Assembly: GCA_932521035.1 (NCBI GenBank)
Contig: OW051492.1
Coordinates: forward strand, 11,507,862 to 11,571,861
Source: Oscheius dolichura
Lineage: Eukaryota; Nematoda; Chromadorea; Rhabditida; Rhabditidae
Reading direction: 5' to 3'
Length of the DNA: 64,000 nucleotides
Shown piece by piece: positions 1 through 12,400 of this stretch. The first letter of the stretch is position 1; the number at the start of each line of letters is the position of its first letter. Below the pieces are notes generated by a model that was not told the origin of the DNA, searched no databases, and worked only from the letters and a program-made list of their open reading frames with translations. Both the position numbers and the translations under genes were made by a program.

Positions 1-2515
1 GTTTTTTTTACGGAAGAGTTTGAGTTTTTTACGGAAGAGTTTGGGTTTTTTACGGAAGAGTTTGGGTTTTTTTTACGGAAGAGTTTGAGTTTTTTACGGA
101 AGAGTTTGGGTTTTTTACGGAAGAGTTTGAGTTTTTTACGGAAGAGTTTGGGTTTTTTACGGAAGAGTTTGAGATTTTTACGGAAGAGTTTGAGTTTTTT
201 ACGGAAGAGTTTGGGTTTTTTACGGAAGAGTTTGGGTTTTTTACGGAAGAGTTTGGGTTTTTTACGGAAGAGTTTGAGATTTTTACGGAAGAGTTTGGGT
301 TTTTTACGGAAGAGTTTGGGTTTTTTACGGAAGAGTTTGAGATTTTTACGGAAGAGTTTGAGATTTTTACGGAAGAGTTTGAGTTTTTTACGGAAGAGTT
401 TGGGTTTTTTACGGAAGAGTTTGAGATTTTTACGGAAGAGTTTGAGTTTTTTACGGAAGAGTTTGAGTTTTTTACGGAAGAGTTTGGGTTTTTTACGGAA
501 GAGTTTGGGTTTTTTTTACGGAAGAGTTTGGGTTTTTTTTACGGAAGAGTTTGGGTTTTTTACGGAAGAGTTTAGGTTTTTTACGGAAGAGTTTGGGTTT
601 TTTACGGAAGAGTTTGGGTTTTTTACGGAAGAGTTTGGGTTTTTTTTACGGAAGAGTTTGAGTTTTTTACGGAAGAGTTTAGGTTTTTTACGGAAGAGTT
701 TGGGTTTTTTACGGAAGAGTTTGGGTTTTTTTTTCGGAAGAGTTTGAGTTTTTTACGGAAGAGTTTAGGTTTTTTACGGAAGAGTTTGGGTTTTTTACGG
801 AAGAGTTTGAGATTTTTACGGAAGAGTTTGGGTTTTTTACGGAAGAGTTTGAGATTTTTACGGAAGAGTTTGAGTTTTTTACGGAAGAGTTTGAGTTTTT
901 TACGGAAGAGTTTGGGTTTTTTACGGAAGAGTTTGGGTTTTTTTTACGGAAGAGTTTAGGTTTTTTACGGAAGAGTTTGGGTTTTTTACGGAAGAGTTTG
1001 GGTTTTTTTTACGGAAGAGTTTGGGTTTTTTACGGAAGAGTTTGGGTTTTTTACGGAAGAGTTTAGGTTTTTTACGGAAGAGTTTGGGTTTTTTACGGAA
1101 GAGTTTGGGTTTTTTTTACGGAAGAGTTTAGGTTTTTTACGGAAGAGTTTGGGTTTTTTACGGAAGAGTTTGGGTTTTTTTTACGGAAGAGTTTAGGTTT
1201 TTTACGGAAGAGTTTGGGTTTTTTACGGAAGAGTTTGGGTTTTTTACGGAAGAGTTTGAGATTTTTACGGAAGAGTTTGAGTTTTTTACGGAAGAGTTTA
1301 GGTTTTTTACGGAAGAGTTTGGGTTTTTTACGGAAGAGTTTAGGTTTTTTACGGAAGAGTTTGGGTTTTTTACGGAAGAGTTTGGGTTTTTTTTACGGAA
1401 GAGTTTAGGTTTTTTACGGAAGAGTTTGGGTTTTTTACGGAAGAGTTTGGGTTTTTTACGGAAGAGTTTCAGATTTTTACGGAAGAGTTTGAGTTTTTTA
1501 CGGAAGAGTTTGGGTTTTTTACGGAAGAGTTTGGGTTTTTTTTACGGAAGAGTTTGAGTTTTTTACGGAAGAGTTTAGGTTTTTTACGGAAGAGTTTGGG
1601 TTTTTTACGGAAGAGTTTGAGATTTTTACGGAAGAGTTTGGGTTTTTTACGGAAGAGTTTGGGTTTTTTACGGAAGAGTTTGGGTTTTTTACGGAAGAGT
1701 TTGAGTTTTTTACGGAAGAGTTTGGGTTTTTTACGGAAGAGTTTGGGTTTTTTACGGAAGAGTTTGAGTTTTTTACGGAAGAGTTTGGGTTTTTTACGGA
1801 AGAGTTTGAGTTTTTTACGGAAGAGTTTGGGTTGTTCCATGGATGGGACGAGTCCTATGTTTTAGGCGGTAGTTCGAATAACAGTTTGAGTTTTTTACGG
1901 AAGAGTTTGGGTTTTTTACGGAAGAGTTTAGGTTTTTTACGGAAGAGTTTGGGTTTTTTACGGAAGAGTTTGGGTTTTTTACGGAAGAGTTTAGGTTTTT
2001 TACGGAAGAGTTTGGGTTTTTTTTACGGAAGAGTTTGAGTTTTTTACGGAAGAGTTTAGGTTATTTACGGAAGAGTTTGGGTTTTTTACGGAAGAGTTTG
2101 GGTTTTTTACGGAAGAGTTTGGGTTTTTTACGCAAGAGTTTGGGTTTTTTACGGAAGAGTTTGGGTTTTTTTTACGGAAGAGTTTGAGTTTTTTACGGAA
2201 GAGTTTGGGTTTTTTTTGCGGAAGAGTTTGGGTTTTTTACGGAAGAGTTTAGGTTTTTTACGGAAGAGTTTGGGTTTTTTACGGAAGAGTTTGGGTTTTT
2301 TACGGAAGAGTTTGGGTTTTTTTTACGGAAGAGTTTGGGTTTTTTACGGAAGAGTTTGGGTTTTTTACGGAAGAGTTTGGGTTTTTTACGGAAGAGTTTG
2401 GGTTTTTTACGGAAGAGTTTGGGTTTTTTTTACGGAAGAGTTTGGGTTTTTTACGGAAGAGTTTGGGTTTTTTACGGAAGAGTTTGGGTTTTTTACAGAA
2501 GAGTTTGGGTTTTTT
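1..2515 (+). repeat. Satellite A array, first block (21-bp monomer)
   Basis: Continuous head-to-tail array, already running at the left window edge. The 21-bp unit is T6, then ACGGAAGAGTTT, then a variable triplet (GGG most often, also GAG and AGG). A common variant replaces T6 with A plus T5 after GAG. A 23-bp variant carries two extra T (for example near 70, 510 and 530). Rare point variants include a CAG triplet near 1470, ACGCAAGAG near 2130 and ACAGAAGAG near 2500. The array is interrupted once, at 1834-1882. Because 21 is a multiple of three and the usual unit has few stops, several frames stay open (7-residue periods such as FLRKSLG, FFTEEFG and VFYGRVW on +, KLFRKKP and NSSVKNP on -). 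Openness of five frames over the same bases argues against coding. I do not recognise the family. Confidence 0.97.
1834..1882. other. Non-repetitive 49-bp insert in satellite A
   Basis: This is one of very few non-repeat stretches in the window. The array breaks after GGGTT and resumes at AGTTTGAG. The insert contains CCATGG at 1837-1842, an imperfect inverted repeat at 1843-1858 (ATGGGAC against GTCCTAT around GA, with one G-T pair), and TTCGAA at 1873-1878. There are no clear terminal inverted repeats or target-site duplication. The GTTCGAAT core resembles a tRNA T-loop or B box, but the flanking bases do not form the 5-bp T stem. An identical copy lies 10,068 bp downstream. It could be a small insertion or a rescued fragment of older non-satellite DNA. 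Function unknown. Confidence 0.85.
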
Positions 2516-5500
2516 ACGAAGGAGCATTCCGTTTTGAGCCGATGGACACGAAGGAGCGTTCCGTTTTTAGCTGGTGGACACGAAGGAGCATTCCGTTTTT
2601 AGCTGGTGGCTTCAAAGAGAGCGTTCCGTTTTTAGCTGGTGGACACGAAGGAGCATTCCGTTTTTAGCTGGTGGCTTCAAAGAGAGCGTTCCGTTTTTAG
2701 CTGGTGGACACGAAGGAGCATTCCGTTTTTAGCTGGTGGCTTCAAAGAGAGCGTTCCGTTTTTAGCTGGTGGACACGAAGGAGCATTCCGTTTTTAGCTG
2801 GTGGCTTCAAAAAGAGCATTCCGTTTTTAGCTGGTGGACACGGAGGAGCATTCCGTTTTTAGCTGGTGGCTTCAAAAAGAGCATTCCGTTTTTAGCTGGT
2901 AGACACGAAGGAGCATTCCGTTTTTAGCTGGTGGACACGGAGGAGCATTCCGTTTTTAGCTGGTGGACACGAAGGAGCATTCCGTTTTTAGCTGGTGGAC
3001 ACGAAGGAGCATTCCGTTTTTAGCTGGTGGACACGGAGGAGCATTCCGTTTTTAGCTGGTGGACACGGAGGAGCATTCCGTTTTTAGCTGGTGGACACGA
3101 AGGAGCATTCCGTTTTTAGCTGGTGGACACGAAGGAGCATTCCGTTTTTAGCTGGTGGACACGGAGGAGCATTCCGTTTTTAGCTGGTGGACACGGAGGA
3201 GCATTCCGTTTTTAGCTGGTGGACACGAAGGAGCATTCCGTTTTTAGCTGGTGGACACGAAGGAGCATTCCGTTCTTAGCTGGTGGCTTCAAAGAGAGCA
3301 TTCCGTTTTTAGCTGGTGGACACGAAGGAGCATTCCGTTCTTAGCTGGTGGCTTCAAAGAGAGCATTCCGTTTTTAGCTGGTGGACACGAAGGAGCATTC
3401 CGTTTTTAGCTGGTGGCTTCAAAGAGAGCGTTCCGTTTTTAGCTGGTGGACACGAAGGAGCATTCCGTTTTTAGCTGGTGGCTTCAAAGAGAGCGTTCCG
3501 TTTTTAGCTGGTGGACACGAAGGAGCATTCCGTTTTTAGCTGGTGGCTTCAAAAAGAGCATTCCGTTTTTAGCTGGTGGACACGGAGGAGCATTCCGTTT
3601 TTAGCTGGTGGACACGAAGGAGCATTCCGTTTTTAGCTGGTGGACACGAAGGAGCATTCCGTTTTTAGCTGGTGGACACGGAGGAGCATTCCGTTTTTAG
3701 CTGGTGGACACGAAGGAGCATTCCGTTTTTAGCTGGTGGACACGAAGGAGCATTCCGTTTTTAACTGGTGGACACGAAGGAGCGTTCCGTTTTTAGCTGG
3801 TGGACACGAAGGAGCATTCCGTTTTTAGCTGGTGGACACGGAGGAGCATTCCGTTTTTAGCTGGTGGACACGGAGGAGCATTCCGTTTTTAGCTGGTGGA
3901 CACGAAGGAGCATTCCGTTTTTAGCTGGTGGCTTCAAAAAGAGCATTCCGTTTTTAGCTGGTGGACACGAAGGAGCATTCCGTTTTTAGCTGGTGGACAC
4001 GGAGGAGCATTCCGTTTTTAGCTGGTGGACACGAAGGAGCATTCCGTTTTTAGCTGGTGGACACGAAGGAGCATTCCGTTTTTAGCTGGTGGACACGGAG
4101 GAGCATTCCGTTTTTAGCTGGTGGACACGGAGGAGCATTCCGTTTTTAGCTGGTGGACACGAAGGAGCATTCCGTTTTTAGCTGGTGGACACGAAGGAGC
4201 ATTCCGTTTTTAGCTGGTGGACACGGAGGAGCATTCCGTTTTTAGCTGGTGGACACGGAGGAGCATTCCGTTTTTAGCTGGTGGACACGAAGGAGCATTC
4301 CGTTTTTAGCTGGTGGACACGAAGGAGCATTCCGTTCTTAGCTGGTGGCTTCAAAGAGAGCATTCCGTTTTTAGCTGGTGGACACGAAGGAGCATTCCGT
4401 TCTTAGCTGGTGGCTTCAAAGAGAGCATTCCGTTTTTAGCTGGTGGACACGAAGGAGCATTCCGTTTTTAGCTGGTGGCTTCAAAGAGAGCGTTCCGTTT
4501 TTAGCTGGTGGACACGAAGGAGCATTCCGTTTTTAGCTGGTGGCTTCAAAGAGAGCGTTCCGTTTTTAGCTGGTGGACACGAAGGAGCATTCCGTTTTTA
4601 GCTGGTGGCTTCAAAAAGAGCATTCCGTTTTTAGCTGGTGGACACGGAGGAGCATTCCGTTTTTAGCTGGTGGACACGAAGGAGCATTCCGTTTTTAGCT
4701 GGTGGACACGAAGGAGCATTCCGTTTTTAACTGGTGGACACGAAGGAGCGTTCCGTTTTTAGCTGGTGGACACGAAGGAGCATTCCGTTTTTAGCTGGTG
4801 GACACGGAGGAGCATTCCGTTTTTAGCTGGTGGACACGGAGGAGCATTCCGTTTTTAGCTGGTGGACACGAAGGAGCATTCCGTTTTTAGCTGGTGGACA
4901 CGAAGGAGCATTCCGTTCTTAGCTGGTGGCTTCAAAGAGAGCATTCCGTTTTTAGCTGGTGGACACGAAGGAGCATTCCGTTTTTAGCTGGTGGACACGA
5001 AGGAGCATTCCGTTTTTAGCTGGTGGACACGGAGGAGCATTCCGTTTTTAGCTGGTGGCTTCAAAGAGAGCGTTCCGTTTTTAGCTGGTGGACACGAAGG
5101 AGCATTCCGTTTTTAGCTGGTGGACACGAAGGAGCATTCCGTTTTTAGCTGGTGGACACGGAGGAGCATTCCGTTTTTAGCTGGTGGACACGAAGGAGCA
5201 TTCCGTTTTTAGCTGGTGGACACGAAGGAGCATTCCGTTTTTAGCTGGTGGACACGGAGGAGCATTCCGTTTTTAGCTGGTGGCTTCAAAGAGAGCGTTC
5301 CGTTTTTAGCTGGTGGACACGAAGGAGCATTCCGTTTTTAGCTGGTGGACACGAAGGAGCATTCCGTTTTTAACTGGTGGACACGAAGGAGCGTTCCGTT
5401 TTTAGCTGGTGGACACGAGGGAGCATTCTGTTTTTAGCAGGTGGACACGAAGGAGCATTCCGTTTTTAGCTGGTGGACACGAAGGAGCATTCCGTTTTTA

Positions 5501-8500
5501 GCTGGTGGACACGAAGGAGCATTCCGTTTTTAGCTGGTGGACACGAAGGAGCATTCCGTTTTTAGCTGGTGGCTTCAAAGAGAGCGTTCCGTTTTTAGCT
5601 GGTGGACACGAAGGAGCATTCCGTTTTGAGCCGATGGACACGAAGGAGCATTCCGTTTTTAGCTGGTGGACACGGAGGAGCATTCCGTTTTTAGCTGGTG
5701 GACACGAAGGAGCATTCCGTTTTTAGCTGGTGGCTTCAAAAAGAGCGTTCCGTTTTTAGCTGGTGGACACGAAGGAGCATTCCGTTTTTAGCTGGTGGCT
5801 TCAAAGAGAGCATTCCGTTTTTAGCTGGTGGACACGAAGGAGCATTCCGTTTTTAGCTGGTGGACACGAAGGAGCATTCCGTTTTTAGCTGGTGGACACG
5901 GAGGAGCATTCCGTTTTTAGCTGGTGGGCACGAAGGAGCATTCCGTTTTTAGCTGGTGGACACGAAGGAGCATTCCGTTTTTAGCTGGTGGACACGGAGG
6001 AGCATTCCGTTTTTAACTGGTGGACACGAAGGAGCGTTCCGTTTTTAGCTGGTGGACACGAGGGAGCATTCCGTTTTTAGCTGGTGGACACGAAGGAGCA
6101 TTCCGTTTTTAACTGGTGGACACGAAGGAGCGTTCCGTTTTTAGCTGGTGGACACGAAGGAGCATTCCGTTTTTAGCTGGTGGCTTCAAAAAGAGCGTTC
6201 CGTTTTTAGCTGGTGGACACGAAGGAGCATTCCGTTTTTAGCTGGTGGCTTCAAAGAGAGCGTTCCGTTTTTAGCTGGTGGACACGAAGGAGCATTCCGT
6301 TTTTAGCTGGTGGCTTCAAAGAGAGCGTTCCGTTTTTAGCTGGTGGACACGGAGGAGCATTCCGTTTTTAGCTGGTGGACACGAAGGAGCATTCCGTTTT
6401 TAGCTGGTGGCTTCAAAGAGAGCGTTCCGTTTTTAGCTGGTGGACACGAAGGAGCATTCCGTTTTTAGCTGGTGGCTTCAAAGAGAGCGTTCCGTTTTTA
6501 GCTGGTGGACACGAAGGAGCATTCCGTTTTTAGCTGGTGGCTTCAAAGAGAGCGTTCCGTTTTTAGCTGGTGGACACGGAGGAGCATTCCGTTTTTAGCT
6601 GGTGGACACGAAGGAGCATTCCGTTTTTAGCTGGTGGACACGAAGGAGCATTCCGTTTTTAGCTGGTGGACACGAAGGAGCATTCCGTTTTTAGCTGGTG
6701 GACACGGAGGAGCATTCCGTTTTTAGCTGGTGGACACGAAGGAGCATTCCGTTTTTAGCTGGTGGACACGGAGGAGCATTCCGTTTTTAGCTGGTGGACA
6801 CGAAGGAGCATACCGTTTTTAGCTGGTGGACACGGAGGAGCATTCCGTTTTTAGCTGGTGGACACGGAGGAGCATTCCGTTTTTAGCTGGTGGACACGAA
6901 GGAGCATTCCGTTTTTAGCTGGTGGACACGAAGGAGCATTCCGTTTTTAGCTGGTGGACACGGAGGAGCATTCCGTTTTTAGCTGGTGGACACGGAGGAG
7001 CATTCCGTTTTTAGCTGGTGGACACGAAGGAGCATTCCGTTTTTAGCTGGTGGACACGAAGGAGCATTCCGTTCTTAGCTGGTGGCTTCAAAGAGAGCAT
7101 TCCGTTTTTAGCTGGTGGACACGAAGGAGCATTCCGTTCTTAGCTGGTGGCTTCAAAGAGAGCATTCCGTTTTTAGCTGGTGGACACGAAGGAGCATTCC
7201 GTTTTTAGCTGGTGGCTTCAAAGAGAGCGTTCCGTTTTTAGCTGGTGGACACGGAGGAGCATTCCGTTTTTAGCTGGTGGCTTCAAAGAGAGCGTTCCGT
7301 TTTTAGCTGGTGGACACGAAGGAGCATTCCGTTTTTAGCTGGTGGACACGAAGGAGCATTCCGTTTTTAGCTGGTGGACACGGAGGAGCATTCCGTTTTT
7401 AGCTGGTGGACACGAAGGAGCATTCCGTTTTTAGCTGGTGGACACGAAGGAGCATTCCGTTTTTAGCTGGTGGACACGGAGGAGCATTCCGTTTTTAGCT
7501 GGTGGCTTCAAAGAGAGCGTTCCGTTTTTAGCTGGTGGACACGAAGGAGCATTCCGTTTTTAGCTGGTGGACACGAAGGAGCATTCCGTTTTTAACTGGT
7601 GGACACGAAGGAGCGTTCCGTTTTTAGCTGGTGGACACGAGGGAGCATTCTGTTTTTAGCAGGTGGACACGAAGGAGCATTCCGTTTTTAGCTGGTGGAC
7701 ACGAAGGAGCATTCCGTTTTTAGCTGGTGGACACGAAGGAGCATTCCGTTTTTAGCTGGTGGACACGAAGGAGCATTCCGTTTTTAGCTGGTGGCTTCAA
7801 AGAGAGCGTTCCGTTTTTAGCTGGTGGACACGAAGGAGCATTCCGTTTTGAGCCGATGGACACGAAGGAGCATTCCGTTTTTAGCTGGTGGACACGGAGG
7901 AGCATTCCGTTTTTAGCTGGTGGACACGAAGGAGCATTCCGTTTTTAGCTGGTGGCTTCAAAAAGAGCGTTCCGTTTTTAGCTGGTGGACACGAAGGAGC
8001 ATTCCGTTTTTAGCTGGTGGCTTCAAAGAGAGCATTCCGTTTTTAGCTGGTGGACACGAAGGAGCATTCCGTTTTTAGCTGGTGGACACGAAGGAGCATT
8101 CCGTTTTTAGCTGGTGGACACGGAGGAGCATTCCGTTTTTAGCTGGTGGGCACGAAGGAGCATTCCGTTTTTAGCTGGTGGACACGAAGGAGCATTCCGT
8201 TTTTAGCTGGTGGACACGGAGGAGCATTCCGTTTTTAGCTGGTGGACACGAAGGAGCATTCCGTTTTTAGCTGGTGGACACGAAGGAGCATTCCGTTTTT
8301 AGCTGGTGGACACGGAGGAGCATTCCGTTTTTAGCTGGTGGCTTCAAAGAGAGCGTTCCGTTTTTAGCTGGTGGACACGAAGGAGCATTCCGTTTTTAGC
8401 TGGTGGACACGAAGGAGCGTTCCGTTTTTAGCTGGTGGACACGAGGGAGCATTCCGTTTTTAGCTGGTGGACACGAAGGAGCATTCCGTTTTTAACTGGT

Positions 8501-9295
8501 GGACACGAAGGAGCGTTCCGTTTTTAGCTGGTGGACACGAAGGAGCATTCCGTTTTTAGCTGGTGGCTTCAAAAAGAGCGTTCCGTTTTTAGCTGGTGGA
8601 CACGAAGGAGCATTCCGTTTTTAGCTGGTGGCTTCAAAGAGAGCGTTCCGTTTTTAGCTGGTGGACACGAAGGAGCATTCCGTTTTTAGCTGGTGGCTTC
8701 AAAGAGAGCGTTCCGTTTTTAGCTGGTGGACACGGAGGAGCATTCCGTTTTTAGCTGGTGGACACGAAGGAGCATTCCGTTTTTAGCTGGTGGCTTCAAA
8801 GAGAGCGTTCCGTTTTTAGCTGGTGGACACGAAGGAGCATTCCGTTTTTAGCTGGTGGCTTCAAAGAGAGCGTTCCGTTTTTAGCTGGTGGACACGAAGG
8901 AGCATTCCGTTTTTAGCTGGTGGCTTCAAAGAGAGCGTTCCGTTTTTAGCTGGTGGACACGGAGGAGCATTCCGTTTTTAGCTGGTGGACACGAAGGAGC
9001 ATTCCGTTTTTAGCTGGTGGACACGAAGGAGCATTCCGTTTTTAGCTGGTGGACACGAAGGAGCATTCCGTTTTTAGCTGGTGGACACGGAGGAGCATTC
9101 CGTTTTTAGCTGGTGGACACGAAGGAGCATTCCGTTTTTAGCTGGTGGACACGGAGGAGCATTCCGTTTTTAGCTGGTGGACACGAAGGAGCATTCCGTT
9201 TTTAGCTGGCGGCTTCAAAAAGAGCGTTCCGTTTTTAGCTGGTGGACACGAAGGAGCATTCCGTTTTTAGCTGGTGGACACGGAGGAGCATTCCG
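2516..9295 (+). repeat. Satellite B array, first block (32/33-bp monomers)
   Basis: The 32-bp unit reads TTCCG, T5, AGCTGGTGG, ACACGAAGGAGCA. The 33-bp unit shares TTCCG, T5 and AGCTGGTGG but continues CTTCAAAGAGAGCG. The two alternate irregularly, with the 32-bp type more common. Frequent variants are CACGGAGGAG for CACGAAGGAG, T5 followed by AACTGG, TTCTTAGC for TTTTTAGC, GCG for GCA before TTCC, and AAAAAGAGC for AAAGAGAGC. The first unit after the A/B junction carries GAGCCGATGG in place of TAGCTGGTGG, and this variant recurs near 5627 and 7849. A 32-bp period changes frame every unit and meets TAG, so open frames stay short. No gene is present. Confidence 0.96.
5020..9240 (+). repeat. 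Nested tandem duplication in B, period about 2.2-2.4 kb
   Basis: The stretch 5020-6018 recurs at 7242-8240 with an offset of 2,222 bp, including a CACGAGGGAGCATTC-TG variant followed by AGCAGG, and the GAGCCGATGG unit. Alignment then continues to about 6.8 kb at an offset of 2,384 bp, consistent with a 162-bp gain (five units) in the right-hand copy; for example the GACACGAGGG unit lies at 6054 and 8438. Boundaries were placed by eye from diagnostic variants and may be off by one or two units. Confidence 0.8.
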
Positions 9296-9409
9296 TTTTT
9301 TTTACTTTTTACGTTTTTTTTACTTTTTTTTTTTACTTTTTTACTTTTTTTTTTACTTTTTTTTTACTTTTTTTTTTTACTTTTTACGTTTTTTTTACTT
9401 TTTACGTTT
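9296..9409 (+). repeat. T-rich transition between satellites B and A
   Basis: About 114 bp made almost entirely of T-runs separated by AC or ACG, with no AAGAG or GTTTGGG segments. It starts in the T-tract of the last B unit and ends at T6-ACGGAAGAG of the first A unit. It looks like satellite A reduced to its T-tract and ACG, either by deletion of the purine part or by slippage. Only one copy lies in the window. If the 10,068-bp period continues leftwards, its partner would lie outside. Confidence 0.9.
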
Positions 9410-12400
9410 TTTACGGAAGAGTTTGGGTTTTTTACGGAAGAGTTTGGGTTTTTTACGGAAGAGTTTGGGTTTTTTACGGAAGAGTTTGGGTTTTTTACGG
9501 AAGAGTTTGGGTTTTTTTTACGGAAGAGTTTGAGTTTTTTACGGAAGAGTTTGGGTTTTTTACGGAAGAGTTTGAGATTTTTACGGAAGAGTTTGGGTTT
9601 TTTACGGAAGAGTTTGGGTTTTTTACGGAAGAGTTTGGGTTTTTTTTACGGAAGAGTTTGAGTTTTTTACGGAAGAGTTTGGGTTTTTTACGGAAGAGTT
9701 TGGGTTTTTTACGGAAGAGTTTGAGATTTTTACGGAAGAGTTTGGGTTTTTTACGGAAGAGTTTGGGTTTTTTACGGAAGAGTTTGGGTTTTTTTTACGG
9801 AAGAGTTTGAGTTTTTTACGGAAGAGTTTGGGTTTTTTTTACGGAAGAGTTTGAGTTTTTTACGGAAGAGTTTGGGTTTTTTTTACGGAAGAGTTTGAGT
9901 TTTTTACGGAAGAGTTTGGGTTTTTTACGGAAGAGTTTGAGATTTTTACGGAAGAGTTTGGGTTTTTTACGGAAGAGTTTGGGTTTTTTACGGAAGAGTT
10001 TGGGTTTTTTACGGAAGAGTTTGGGTTTTTTTTACGGAAGAGTTTGAGTTTTTTACGGAAGAGTTTGGGTTTTTTTTACGGAAGAGTTTGAGTTTTTTAC
10101 GGAAGAGTTTGGGTTTTTTACGGAAGAGTTTGGGTTTTTTTTACGGAAGAGTTTGAGTTTTTTACGGAAGAGTTTGGGTTTTTTACGGAAGAGTTTGAGT
10201 TTTTTACGGAAGAGTTTGGGTTTTTTACGGAAGAGTTTGAGATTTTTACGGAAGAGTTTGAGTTTTTTACGGAAGAGTTTGGGTTTTTTACGGAAGAGTT
10301 TGGGTTTTTTACGGAAGAGTTTGGGTTTTTTACGGAAGAGTTTGAGATTTTTACGGAAGAGTTTGGGTTTTTTACGGAAGAGTTTGGGTTTTTTACGGAA
10401 GAGTTTGAGATTTTTACGGAAGAGTTTGAGATTTTTACGGAAGAGTTTGAGTTTTTTACGGAAGAGTTTGGGTTTTTTACGGAAGAGTTTGAGATTTTTA
10501 CGGAAGAGTTTGAGTTTTTTACGGAAGAGTTTGAGTTTTTTACGGAAGAGTTTGGGTTTTTTACGGAAGAGTTTGGGTTTTTTTTACGGAAGAGTTTGGG
10601 TTTTTTTTACGGAAGAGTTTGGGTTTTTTACGGAAGAGTTTAGGTTTTTTACGGAAGAGTTTGGGTTTTTTACGGAAGAGTTTGGGTTTTTTACGGAAGA
10701 GTTTGGGTTTTTTTTACGGAAGAGTTTGAGTTTTTTACGGAAGAGTTTAGGTTTTTTACGGAAGAGTTTGGGTTTTTTACGGAAGAGTTTGGGTTTTTTT
10801 TTCGGAAGAGTTTGAGTTTTTTACGGAAGAGTTTAGGTTTTTTACGGAAGAGTTTGGGTTTTTTACGGAAGAGTTTGAGATTTTTACGGAAGAGTTTGGG
10901 TTTTTTACGGAAGAGTTTGAGATTTTTACGGAAGAGTTTGAGTTTTTTACGGAAGAGTTTGAGTTTTTTACGGAAGAGTTTGGGTTTTTTACGGAAGAGT
11001 TTGGGTTTTTTTTACGGAAGAGTTTAGGTTTTTTACGGAAGAGTTTGGGTTTTTTACGGAAGAGTTTGGGTTTTTTTTACGGAAGAGTTTGGGTTTTTTA
11101 CGGAAGAGTTTGGGTTTTTTACGGAAGAGTTTAGGTTTTTTACGGAAGAGTTTGGGTTTTTTACGGAAGAGTTTGGGTTTTTTTTACGGAAGAGTTTAGG
11201 TTTTTTACGGAAGAGTTTGGGTTTTTTACGGAAGAGTTTGGGTTTTTTTTACGGAAGAGTTTAGGTTTTTTACGGAAGAGTTTGGGTTTTTTACGGAAGA
11301 GTTTGGGTTTTTTACGGAAGAGTTTGAGATTTTTACGGAAGAGTTTGAGTTTTTTACGGAAGAGTTTAGGTTTTTTACGGAAGAGTTTGGGTTTTTTACG
11401 GAAGAGTTTAGGTTTTTTACGGAAGAGTTTGGGTTTTTTACGGAAGAGTTTGGGTTTTTTTTACGGAAGAGTTTAGGTTTTTTACGGAAGAGTTTGGGTT
11501 TTTTACGGAAGAGTTTGGGTTTTTTACGGAAGAGTTTCAGATTTTTACGGAAGAGTTTGAGTTTTTTACGGAAGAGTTTGGGTTTTTTACGGAAGAGTTT
11601 GGGTTTTTTTTACGGAAGAGTTTGAGTTTTTTACGGAAGAGTTTAGGTTTTTTACGGAAGAGTTTGGGTTTTTTACGGAAGAGTTTGAGATTTTTACGGA
11701 AGAGTTTGGGTTTTTTACGGAAGAGTTTGGGTTTTTTACGGAAGAGTTTGGGTTTTTTACGGAAGAGTTTGAGTTTTTTACGGAAGAGTTTGGGTTTTTT
11801 ACGGAAGAGTTTGGGTTTTTTACGGAAGAGTTTGAGTTTTTTACGGAAGAGTTTGGGTTTTTTACGGAAGAGTTTGAGTTTTTTACGGAAGAGTTTGGGT
11901 TGTTCCATGGATGGGACGAGTCCTATGTTTTAGGCGGTAGTTCGAATAACAGTTTGAGTTTTTTACGGAAGAGTTTGGGTTTTTTACGGAAGAGTTTAGG
12001 TTTTTTACGGAAGAGTTTGGGTTTTTTACGGAAGAGTTTGGGTTTTTTACGGAAGAGTTTAGGTTTTTTACGGAAGAGTTTGGGTTTTTTTTACGGAAGA
12101 GTTTGAGTTTTTTACGGAAGAGTTTAGGTTATTTACGGAAGAGTTTGGGTTTTTTACGGAAGAGTTTGGGTTTTTTACGGAAGAGTTTGGGTTTTTTACG
12201 CAAGAGTTTGGGTTTTTTACGGAAGAGTTTGGGTTTTTTTTACGGAAGAGTTTGAGTTTTTTACGGAAGAGTTTGGGTTTTTTTTGCGGAAGAGTTTGGG
12301 TTTTTTACGGAAGAGTTTAGGTTTTTTACGGAAGAGTTTGGGTTTTTTACGGAAGAGTTTGGGTTTTTTACGGAAGAGTTTGGGTTTTTTTTACGGAAGA

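Larger units (their letters stand above)
1..5014 (+). repeat. 10,068-bp composite repeat, left copy (A+B)
   Basis: Base 1 aligns with 10069, and the match runs through the A array, its insert, the A-to-B junction and about 2.5 kb of B, ending at 5014/15082. The copies are nearly identical. The differences I noticed are A/G at 2901/12969, C/A at 2983/13051 and G/T at 4367/14435. The left end of the match is set by the window edge. One period therefore holds both satellite families, so the repeated block is a composite and not a simple monomer expansion. Confidence 0.93.

Noticed and set aside
85-747. FLRKSLG-repeat open frame, duplicated at 10153-10815
   Set aside because: Five of six frames are open in the standard 21-bp unit, and 23-bp units shift the frame along the same run. 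The copy is part of the 10,068-bp duplication.
1834-1882. tRNA or tRNA-derived SINE, from the GTTCGAAT motif
   Set aside because: No matching T stem, no A box and only 49 bp. The motif alone is too short to support it.
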